Shown here: piece after piece, positions 52,001 to 59,249 of the stretch | How the letters are laid out: every line of letters begins with the position of its first letter | Numbering within the stretch: position 1 is the first letter of the stretch | Assembly: GCA_024234595.1 (NCBI GenBank) | Contig: JACKNZ010000016.1 | Coordinates: forward strand, 37,560 to 101,559 | DNA: 64,000 nucleotides | Source: Moraxellaceae bacterium | GTDB taxonomy: Bacteria; Pseudomonadota; Gammaproteobacteria; Pseudomonadales; Moraxellaceae | Direction of reading: 5' to 3' | Notes under the pieces: model-generated | What the model saw: the letters and a program-made list of their open reading frames with translations, nothing else | Told to the model about the DNA's origin: nothing | Databases searched by the model: none | Position numbers and translations under genes: made by a program

Positions 52001-52583
52001 AATGGCACGTCGCCGTGTGGATGAACTTACCGCTCGATTAGAACAACGTAAAGCCGAGTTGATTGCGCTTAAAAACGTAGTATCAAGCACTCCGCTTGTT
52101 ATTGGTGGTGCATTGGTAATTCCACAAGGATTGTTGTCAATGCGCAAAGGTGAAAGCCAATTTGCTGTAGATGCCATCGCTCGCGCTCATGTAGAGCGAG
52201 TTGCCATCAATGCGGTAATACAAGCCGAACAAGCCTTTGGCTATAAAGTGACCGATGTAGGAGCCGAAAAGTGCGGCTGGGATATTACCTCGCGTCCACC
52301 TGCAAATGTCGATGGCTCTATTAAGCCTGACCGTCATATAGAAGTAAAAGGACGCGCCAAAGGTCAAAGCACCATTACCGTGAGCCGTAACGAAATTATT
52401 TACGGATTAAATCAATCGGATAAGTATATTCTTGCCATTGTTATTGTGGATACTGATTTGCACGAAGGCCCATTTTATATCAAAAATCCATTCACAATAG
52501 AGCCAGACTTTGGCGTGGCAAGTGTAAATTACGATTTAGGTGATTTACTGTCAAAAGCCGTTAAACCAGAACAAACATTATGA
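49044..52583 (+). CDS. SNF2/RapA-like helicase with C-terminal DUF3883, defence system
   Basis: An 1179-aa superfamily 2 helicase. Walker A DDPGAGKTIMAG is near 128-139, the DEAH box VDEAHKLS near 230, motif III LLMTATPHNG near 266, and the C-terminal helicase lobe has TDAAGEGVNLQ and QRFGRIHRIGQ. The last ~110 residues have the DUF3883 pattern (GYKVTDVGAEKCGWDI... DRHIEVKGRAKG) with E-x-K, so possibly nuclease-like. It heads the helicase-methylase-ATPase operon and overlaps the next gene by ATGA. Confidence 0.92.
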   Translation: MLKLEDVKKDAQIRGIQAEEIVRIVQVEPVGDAAITVYYKDSQGKLGEQMLFRSDESRLELATAGRPWAFDAPGAEFKLGLEAYRITQAALFDPMMAVHTSNVEPLPHQISAVYEYMLPKQPLRFVLADDPGAGKTIMAGLLIRELLMRADAKRILIVSPGSLTEQWQDELLEKFGVTFDIFSREKQEQCASGNYFDESDQLICRLDQLSRNEDFQEKLKNTDWDLIIVDEAHKLSANYFGNKVNKTKRFQLGELLGSITRHYLLMTATPHNGKEEDFQIWLSLLDGDRFYGKFREGAHKVDISDMMRRMVKEELLKFDGTPLFPERRAYTANYELSPMEASLYEQVTTYVREEMNRADNLDGQKKNNVGFALTMLQRRLASSPEAIYQSLKRRRKRLEDRLAETKLMARGQSVKSNHIAETIGEYSVKKKIDLPENLDQLDEDLSAAEYELYVEQVVDQASAAETIPELEAEILSLKDLEYQALSVVQSGNDKKWEELSCLLQDKPEMFTASGSRRKLIIFTEHKDTLNYLVARISDMLGNTNSVRTIYGGTNRDERRKIQEEFRNDPEVIVLIATDAAGEGVNLQNANLMVNYDLPWNPNRLEQRFGRIHRIGQTEVCHLWNIVANETREGEVFQKLFDKIEIEKEALGGKVFDVLGEAFDNVSLRDLLVQAIRYGEDPKVKAKMNEVIEGALDAEHLKEIIKRNALVDQHMGLEDLYAVKEEMEKAEARKLQPYFIRAFFTEAFQTLGGEFRSRESGRYEVRHVPAVIRERDRIIGESRTPVLKKYERICFEKQHVRQTGKPMADMIHPMHPLMHATTDLILQAYRAKLKQGAVLVDPNDDSIEPKVLFMVDHTVRESSQSGEVASRRLQFVEINEQGKAINAGWAPHLDLQPIDDYDSKLVGDILQAHWLNHNLEALALNHASQKLVPEHYAEVKGRRERQANKTMAAVNERLVKEINYWSDRYIKLQDDVSAGKQPRMQPEMARRRVDELTARLEQRKAELIALKNVVSSTPLVIGGALVIPQGLLSMRKGESQFAVDAIARAHVERVAINAVIQAEQAFGYKVTDVGAEKCGWDITSRPPANVDGSIKPDRHIEVKGRAKGQSTITVSRNEIIYGLNQSDKYILAIVIVDTDLHEGPFYIKNPFTIEPDFGVASVNYDLGDLLSKAVKPEQTL

Positions 52584-53962
52584 AAATCAAAAATATTACT
52601 ATCAAAAACTTTCGCTGTTTTGAACAGTTAGAAGTCACATTTCATTCTCAAATGACGGTATTGATTGCGGCTAATGGAGGAGGTAAAACCTCTATTTTGG
52701 ATGCAGTTCGTATTGCTGTGTGGCCGTTTGTGAAAGGGTTTGATTTAGGCAGTCAAACAGGAAAGTCGGCAACGATTCAGACTGGCGATGTAAGATTAGA
52801 AAAACATATCAATGGCAACATGGAACCAAAACCAAAGACCGAGGTTAATACAACGGGTGTTTGGGATAGCACTAGCCAAGTAAAAACATGGTTGCAGTGG
52901 CGAGACAGTATTAAAAAAGGAACAAACAGTAAGGGTGATACATCAACAGTCGAATTAACAAACCAATATGCGAAATCTATGCAAAAAAAGGTTTTTGAGG
53001 GTAAAGAGCAGATTGATTTGCCCTTAATAGCCTATTTAGGTACAGGTCGTTTGTGGTATCAAAGTCGGTATTCATCTGAGGCGGCAGACGTTGTGTTATC
53101 AAAAACAGAACATTCACGCACTTCTGGCTATTTAAACTGTTTATCTCAAGGTTCTAGTTTTAAGCATTTTGTCGATTGGTATGGTTGGGTTTATCGTAGT
53201 TATCGAGAAGAGCAAATTAAAGCATTGGAAAAAGGTTATAGTTGGGGTGAGCCAGGCAGTCATTTTTTGCAAACAATTAAAGCAATCCAATTTGCAGTCA
53301 ATTGTTTAATCGAAAAACAAACAGGTTGGAAAGATATTGCTTATAGTTCAAGTCATGAGCAACAAATCGTTTTAACACATCCGCAACATGGTACTTTACC
53401 CTTAGAGCGGTTGAGTGATGGTTTGCGCAACATGGTAGCAATGGTGGCTGATTTAGCTTACAGGTGTGTCAAGCTAAATCCACATTTGGGTGCAGAGGCG
53501 ACCATAAAAACACATGGAATTGTAATGATTGATGAAGTGGATATGTTTTTGCATCCGTCATGGCAGCAATCAGTTATTGGTTCTTTGCAAGAAGCCTTCC
53601 CTAAAATTCAATTTATCGTTACTACGCACAGTCCGCAAGTGCTTTCCACAGTGCCTAAAGAGTGTATTCGTGTGCTTGGCACCAATGCTGAAGGTGAAAA
53701 TATTGCTGCCATGCCATTGGCGGACTCCTATGGTGAACCCAGTAACGATGTACTACAAGCCATTATGCAGGTTGACCCTCAGCCACCAGTCCCCGAAAAA
53801 CGCTTACTCGATGAACTTACTTCATTAGTTGATCAAGGTGAATATCAATCATCTCGTGCAACAGAGTTATTGGCAAATCTTAAACAAAAACTAAGTAATC
53901 AACACCCGCAGATTTTAAAAATAGAACGCAGTATTCGTCGTCAAGAGGCGTTTAAAGCATGA
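52580..53962 (+). CDS. ptuA: Septu PtuA-like AAA/ABC ATPase
   Basis: A 460-aa RecF/OLD-like ATPase without TOPRIM. It begins IKNITIKNFRCFEQLEV with Walker A AANGGGKTSILD near 31-42. The signature LERLSDGLRNMVAM is near 275-288, Walker B IVMIDEVDMFLHPSW near 314-328, and the His switch is FIVTTHSPQVL. The next gene is an HNH protein overlapping by 4 bp; ATPase plus HNH is the Septu (PtuA/PtuB) arrangement. Here the pair is embedded between helicase and methylase genes. Confidence 0.82.
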   Translation: MKIKNITIKNFRCFEQLEVTFHSQMTVLIAANGGGKTSILDAVRIAVWPFVKGFDLGSQTGKSATIQTGDVRLEKHINGNMEPKPKTEVNTTGVWDSTSQVKTWLQWRDSIKKGTNSKGDTSTVELTNQYAKSMQKKVFEGKEQIDLPLIAYLGTGRLWYQSRYSSEAADVVLSKTEHSRTSGYLNCLSQGSSFKHFVDWYGWVYRSYREEQIKALEKGYSWGEPGSHFLQTIKAIQFAVNCLIEKQTGWKDIAYSSSHEQQIVLTHPQHGTLPLERLSDGLRNMVAMVADLAYRCVKLNPHLGAEATIKTHGIVMIDEVDMFLHPSWQQSVIGSLQEAFPKIQFIVTTHSPQVLSTVPKECIRVLGTNAEGENIAAMPLADSYGEPSNDVLQAIMQVDPQPPVPEKRLLDELTSLVDQGEYQSSRATELLANLKQKLSNQHPQILKIERSIRRQEAFKA

Positions 53963-54669
53963 GGTCAATTACAAAAATAGGTAACGGTGGTTATCAATTA
54001 AATAGGTCTCATCAAACTCCACCCACAACAAGCGACCAAGCCACTAGCCGTTGGAGTAGTTTTGGTTATAAAGAAGAAGTTACTCAATCCTTATTAGCCG
54101 AACAATATGGCCTATGTGCTTACTCAGAGGTTCGCCCAGATCAATTAGGTTTAGGTGTACACATTGAGCATATCGAACCCAAGAGTGCTAACCCAGCACG
54201 TACCTTTGACTATAGCAACTTGGTACTTAGTGCGCTGTCGAGTGATGACTTAAAAACCATTGATAAAACAGCTGTTTTTGGCGGCCATGCAAAACTTAGC
54301 CAATACGACGCATTGTTGTTTATCAGTTGCTTACAAAGTGATTGTGCGCGTTACTTTGTGTATTTATCTAATGGCAATGTAGAACCTGCTCGCACACTTA
54401 ACCCAAATGAAGTCAAACAAGCACAATACACCATTGATTTACTCAATTTAAACAGTCCTTATTTAGTCAATCAGCGCAAAAATTGGATTGATGAACTCGA
54501 TGAATTAATTGACGAACATATTCAAAAAAATATGTCCTTAGACCATTTGGCCGCCATAGACTTAGTGCCTTTTAACAACAAACTCAGTCCATTTTTTACG
54601 GCTACTCGCCAACGCTTTGGCCAAATTGCCAATCAATTACTTGCAGCCGATGCACCGGAATTATTATAA
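53959..54669 (+). CDS. ptuB: PtuB-like HNH endonuclease
   Basis: A 236-aa protein. AEQYGLCAYSEVRPD... VHIEHIEPKSANPARTFDYSNLVLS is the HNH core (His-Ile-Glu-His plus Asn), as in PtuB and retron-associated HNH proteins. One Cys of the usual zinc pair is present in CAYSE; the partner is not obvious. It overlaps the ATPase by ATGA and ends directly before the methylase gene. Confidence 0.82.
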   Translation: MRSITKIGNGGYQLNRSHQTPPTTSDQATSRWSSFGYKEEVTQSLLAEQYGLCAYSEVRPDQLGLGVHIEHIEPKSANPARTFDYSNLVLSALSSDDLKTIDKTAVFGGHAKLSQYDALLFISCLQSDCARYFVYLSNGNVEPARTLNPNEVKQAQYTIDLLNLNSPYLVNQRKNWIDELDELIDEHIQKNMSLDHLAAIDLVPFNNKLSPFFTATRQRFGQIANQLLAADAPELL

Positions 54670-57570
54670 ATGACCAAAATCTACAGCCCCAAAAAACTGA
54701 TCGAAGTTGCTCTGCCTTTAGATGATATTAACGAAGCTGCTGCGCGCGAAAAATCTATTCGTCACGGCCATCCTAGCACTTTGCATTTGTGGTGGGCGCG
54801 TCGGCCTTTGGCGGCAGCACGTGCAGTAATTTTTGCGCAAATGGTCAATGACCCAGGCTATCAGCAAGATGGTGGTTTTAAGTACGGCGTTAATAAAAAA
54901 GAAGCCGAACTCAAACGCGAAAAGCTGTTTCAGATTATTCGTGATTTAGTTAAATGGGAAAACACCAATAACGAAGAAGTGCTAAACCGCGCCCGCGAAG
55001 CCATTAAACAAAGCTGGCGCGAAACCTGCCATTTAAACCGCAATCACCCACAAGCGGCTGAACTGTTTAACCCCGATAAACCACCAGCCTTTCACGACCC
55101 TTTTGCGGGTGGTGGAGCCATTCCGCTAGAAGCACAACGTTTAGGGCTAGAAAGTTACGCCAGTGATTTAAACCCTGTGGCGGTGATGATTAACAAAGCC
55201 ATGATTGAAATACCGCCTAAGTTTGCAGGCCAACCCCCCGTTGGGCCATTGCCTGACGGTGAAAAACAACAAAATATGATGGAAGACTGGACTGGTGCCA
55301 AAGGCTTAGCCGAAGATGTGCGCCGTTATGGCCATTGGATGCGCGAAGAAGCCTTTAAGCGTATTGGGCATTTGTATCCAACAGTAACAGTTACCAAAGA
55401 GATGATTGCCGAAAGGCCAGATTTAAAAGCCTATGCAGGGGAAGAGTTGACGGTGATTGCGTGGTTGTGGGCGCGTACAGTAAAAAGCCCTAATCCAGCG
55501 TTTAGTCATGTGGATGTGCCGTTGGCATCGAGTTTTGTGTTGTCGAGTAAAGCAGGTAAAGAAGCTTATGTTCAGCCAGTCGTTGATGGCGATAAATATC
55601 GCTTTGAAGTAAAAATAGGGAAACCATCAAATGAATCAGAAGCTGGAACCACAGCAGGTAAGCGAAAAGGTTTTGTTTGTTTGATTTCTGGAACGGCTAT
55701 TGACTACAAATATATTCGTGATGAAGGTGCTCAGGGAAGAATGGGACAAAAGTTGATGGCTGTTGTTGCCGAAGGAAAAAACGGTCGCGTTTATTTAAGC
55801 CCTACAAATGAAATATCTCATAGTGCTGAGCAAGCAAATCCAAGTTGGAAGCCTGAAACACCAATGCACGGTAAATGTAGAGTGAATGTTTCTAATTATG
55901 GACTTGACGTTTATGGCGACCTCTTTACCCCTCGCCAACTTGTTGCGCTCACCACCTTTTCTGATTTGGTTCAAGAAGCGCGCAACAAAGCCATTAACGA
56001 TGCCAAAGCCGCAGGCATAAATGATGACGGGTTAGGTATTGATGCAGGCGGACAAGGTGCCACGGCTTATGGCGATGCTGTGACTGTTTATTTGTCAGCC
56101 GCCTTAGGAAAAGCTAGTGACTATAACTCATCAATATGTAGCTGGATTAGCGGCGGGCAAACGATGAGAAATACTTTTGGTAGACAAGCTATTCCAATGG
56201 TATGGGATTTTGCTGAAGCAAATATCATTGCAGATGCGACTGGGTGTTTTTTAAGTGGTGTTGATCAAGTATGCAGAGTCCTAAATAAGTTCACACCAGC
56301 AACTCATGGTACTGTTTTACAACAAGATGCAGCAACACAGGGTATTAGTATCAATAAAGTCATCTCAACAGACCCCCCATATTACGACAATATTGGCTAT
56401 GCTGATTTATCTGACTTTTTTTATGTATGGATGCGACGCTCATTAAAAGCGATTTACCCCACATTATTTGCAACGCTCGCGGTACCCAAAGCAGAAGAAT
56501 TGGTTGCCACGCCTTACCGGCATGGTAGCAAAGAAAAGGCAGAAGCCTTCTTTTTAAACGGCATGACCCAAGCTATTCACAATATGGCAGAAAAAGGCCA
56601 TCCTGCCTTTCCAGTCTCTATTTATTATGCGTTTAAACAAGCCGAAACTAAAGAAGGAAGCACGTCCAGCACAGGTTGGGAAACATTTTTAGAGGCAGTG
56701 ATTTTGGCAGGGTTTTCTATTGACGGTACTTGGCCAATGCGTACCGAAATGGCTAATCGTATGATAGGTTCTGGTACAAATGCTTTAGCCTCATCAGTGG
56801 TTCTAGTCTGCAAAAAACGCCAAATCGAAGCCGAGTCCATCTCTCGCCGTGAGTTTCAACGTGAACTTCGCGAGCAAATGCCAGATGCACTCGAAGCCAT
56901 GATTGGCGGTGAAACGGGCACCACACCCATCGCCCCAGTGGATTTAGCCCAAGCAGCCATTGGCCCTGGCATTGCCATTTACTCCAAATACGCCGCGGTA
57001 CTCAACCAAGACGGCAGTAAAATGAGCGTGCATGATGCGCTGATTTTAATTAACCGTGCCATTACCGAATACCTTAACCCCGACAGCGGCAACTTTGATG
57101 CTGACACACTGTTTTGTGACGATTGGTTTAGCCAATACGGTTGGGCAGCAGGCGCCTTTGGTGAGGCCGATACCTTAGCCCGTGCCAAAGGTACCTCGGT
57201 GGATGGTGTGCGCGATGCTGGCGTTATTGAAGCTGGCGGCGGCAAAGTGCGCTTATTAAAATGGAGCGAATATCCACAAAATTGGGATCCTAAAGCCGAC
57301 ACCCGCACCCCAATATGGGAAGCCTGCCACCAAATGATTAGGGTACTTAACCAGCAGGGCGAAAGTGAAGCGGGGAAATTGCTGGCCAAAATGCCAGAGC
57401 GTGGCGAACCCATTCGCCAATTAGCCTATCACTTATACACCCTGTGCGAACGCAAAAAATGGGCCGAAGAGGCAAGGGCTTATAACGAATTAATCGGTTC
57501 ATGGCATGCCATTGTTTCCTCTTCTTTTGAGGTTGGTCATCGTAGTGAACAAGTTGAAATTGATATCTAG
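54670..57570 (+). CDS. DUF1156 DNA adenine methyltransferase
   Basis: A 966-aa methylase. The N-terminal DUF1156 has KKLIEVALPLDDINEAAAREKSIRHGHPSTLHLWWARRPLAAARA. The SAM motif is FHDPFAGGGAIPLEAQRLGLESYASDLNPVAV near 141-172, and the catalytic motif is STDPPYYDNIGYADLSDF near 566. It presumably marks host DNA in the helicase-methylase-ATPase system. It is followed by DUF262 and DUF499 genes with very short gaps. Confidence 0.93.
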   Translation: MTKIYSPKKLIEVALPLDDINEAAAREKSIRHGHPSTLHLWWARRPLAAARAVIFAQMVNDPGYQQDGGFKYGVNKKEAELKREKLFQIIRDLVKWENTNNEEVLNRAREAIKQSWRETCHLNRNHPQAAELFNPDKPPAFHDPFAGGGAIPLEAQRLGLESYASDLNPVAVMINKAMIEIPPKFAGQPPVGPLPDGEKQQNMMEDWTGAKGLAEDVRRYGHWMREEAFKRIGHLYPTVTVTKEMIAERPDLKAYAGEELTVIAWLWARTVKSPNPAFSHVDVPLASSFVLSSKAGKEAYVQPVVDGDKYRFEVKIGKPSNESEAGTTAGKRKGFVCLISGTAIDYKYIRDEGAQGRMGQKLMAVVAEGKNGRVYLSPTNEISHSAEQANPSWKPETPMHGKCRVNVSNYGLDVYGDLFTPRQLVALTTFSDLVQEARNKAINDAKAAGINDDGLGIDAGGQGATAYGDAVTVYLSAALGKASDYNSSICSWISGGQTMRNTFGRQAIPMVWDFAEANIIADATGCFLSGVDQVCRVLNKFTPATHGTVLQQDAATQGISINKVISTDPPYYDNIGYADLSDFFYVWMRRSLKAIYPTLFATLAVPKAEELVATPYRHGSKEKAEAFFLNGMTQAIHNMAEKGHPAFPVSIYYAFKQAETKEGSTSSTGWETFLEAVILAGFSIDGTWPMRTEMANRMIGSGTNALASSVVLVCKKRQIEAESISRREFQRELREQMPDALEAMIGGETGTTPIAPVDLAQAAIGPGIAIYSKYAAVLNQDGSKMSVHDALILINRAITEYLNPDSGNFDADTLFCDDWFSQYGWAAGAFGEADTLARAKGTSVDGVRDAGVIEAGGGKVRLLKWSEYPQNWDPKADTRTPIWEACHQMIRVLNQQGESEAGKLLAKMPERGEPIRQLAYHLYTLCERKKWAEEARAYNELIGSWHAIVSSSFEVGHRSEQVEIDI

Positions 57571-57578
57571 GAGGATAT

Positions 57579-59249
57579 ATGCCATCTAAAACGATAAAAT
57601 CTATAGTTTCGGATATAAACAACGAAGAATCCGATGGCGGTGGCCTATGGTTGCCAAATATTCAAAGATTATTTGTTTGGGAAGAAGAACAGATAGAAAA
57701 ACTGTTTGACTCTATCATGCGCCGATATCCACTTCCGTCGATGATGTTGTGGAAAACAAGAGAACCTATCAGGCATAGAAAATTTATCGATCAGTACCAT
57801 GAGTCGTTCGATTTAAAAAGTTTGTATCGCCCTGATAATAAAAAATTGAAGCGGCTGGTGCTTGATGGGCAACAACGCCTTCAATCATTCTATATAGGGT
57901 TGAAAGGCTCAATCAATGGCAAGGTGTTAAAGTTCGATTTACTCAGTGGCAATATCAAAAATCCAGAGGAAATTGCGTATAGATTTTCCTTTAAGAAACA
58001 AAAAGAAAATTCGTGGCCTTGGGTGCCGTTTAGTTCGATTATAGATTCAAGGAAACTGCCAGAAGACATTGTGGATGACATTGTTAAACAGAATGCTGTA
58101 AACATCACTGATGAGGAAAGGCGGACGATTACCCGCAATATTAGTAGGGCGAAGCGTGAGTTTGAGGTAACAGGAGCGATACTTTATCAAGAGTTGGATG
58201 GTACTGATGAAGACTCCAGTTATGCTTTTGATGATGTGGTAGAAATCTTTATACGTGCAAACTCTGGCGGTACGACGTTAAGCAAATCAGATCTGATGTT
58301 TACTTTACTTACATCCCAGTGGGTTCTAGCTGACGTAGAAATGGATGAGTTTTTAGTCGAACTTAATGATAATAGATTCAAGTTTAGTCGAGATTTTGTA
58401 ATTAAAGTTGCGATGACCTTACTTGGTCAGGGGGCAAAATATGATGTGGGCAAGTTACGAGATGAGCAGCTTAGAAAGAAAATCGCTGATAGTTGGATTG
58501 ATATTACACGCGCTATAAGTTTTGTAAAAGATCAATTGATTTCAAAAACGTTTATACGCTGCGATCAGGCATTGATATCATACAATGCATTGATTCCTTT
58601 AATCTATTTTAGGTATCACTTTCCGGATTCATGGAAAAGTATTAGTCCAATTAAGGATTACTTACTGAAAACCTTGCTTACAGGGTCATTTTCGGGCAGT
58701 CCAGACGGTTTAATAGATAAGATAACCGCTGATATTCACGCAAAGCAAAACTTTGACAAAAAATCCATATTCAAAATTATAGAAGGTAAAGGAAAAAGCC
58801 TGAAAATTTACTCTGATACCTTGTTGGGGTGGGGCTATGGTTCTGGGCAAATCCATTTATTGTTTAATCAGTGGTATAGCAATGATTATAGGCCTGCATT
58901 TAACGGACATCTTCCACAAGTTGATCATATCTTTCCACAAAGCTTATTAAAAAACGTTAAGGAAATTAATCCGGATACTGGGCGTCCATGCCAGCGCTAT
59001 AACGCTTGGCAGATTAATCAATTAAGTAATTGTATGTTGTTAACAGCTCAGGAGAATGGGGCTGGTGACAAATCAGATACTCCTCCCGATGTATGGCTTA
59101 ATGGTAAGACCGATGAGTTTCTGGAGCTTCACTGTATTCCAAAAAGAAAATCCCTCTGGAAAATAGAAAATTATGAAAAGTTTATTGAGGCGAGGGGCAA
59201 ACTATTAATTGAAAAGTTCCAAGACTTATTATTAGATGAGGAAGAGTGA
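57579..59249 (+). CDS. DUF262 (GmrS-like) plus HNH-containing protein
   Basis: A 556-aa protein. The DUF262 region includes LWLPNIQRLFVWEEEQIEKLFDSIMRRYPLPSMMLW and LVLDGQQRLQSFYIGLKG (ParB/Srx-like DGQQR). Near residue 445 LPQVDHIFPQSLLKN gives the DHIFP HNH signature of the DUF1524 half. GmrSD-type proteins use NTP hydrolysis and cut modified phage DNA. AGGAGG precedes the ATG. Its stop overlaps the next start (TGATG). Confidence 0.88.
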   Translation: MPSKTIKSIVSDINNEESDGGGLWLPNIQRLFVWEEEQIEKLFDSIMRRYPLPSMMLWKTREPIRHRKFIDQYHESFDLKSLYRPDNKKLKRLVLDGQQRLQSFYIGLKGSINGKVLKFDLLSGNIKNPEEIAYRFSFKKQKENSWPWVPFSSIIDSRKLPEDIVDDIVKQNAVNITDEERRTITRNISRAKREFEVTGAILYQELDGTDEDSSYAFDDVVEIFIRANSGGTTLSKSDLMFTLLTSQWVLADVEMDEFLVELNDNRFKFSRDFVIKVAMTLLGQGAKYDVGKLRDEQLRKKIADSWIDITRAISFVKDQLISKTFIRCDQALISYNALIPLIYFRYHFPDSWKSISPIKDYLLKTLLTGSFSGSPDGLIDKITADIHAKQNFDKKSIFKIIEGKGKSLKIYSDTLLGWGYGSGQIHLLFNQWYSNDYRPAFNGHLPQVDHIFPQSLLKNVKEINPDTGRPCQRYNAWQINQLSNCMLLTAQENGAGDKSDTPPDVWLNGKTDEFLELHCIPKRKSLWKIENYEKFIEARGKLLIEKFQDLLLDEEE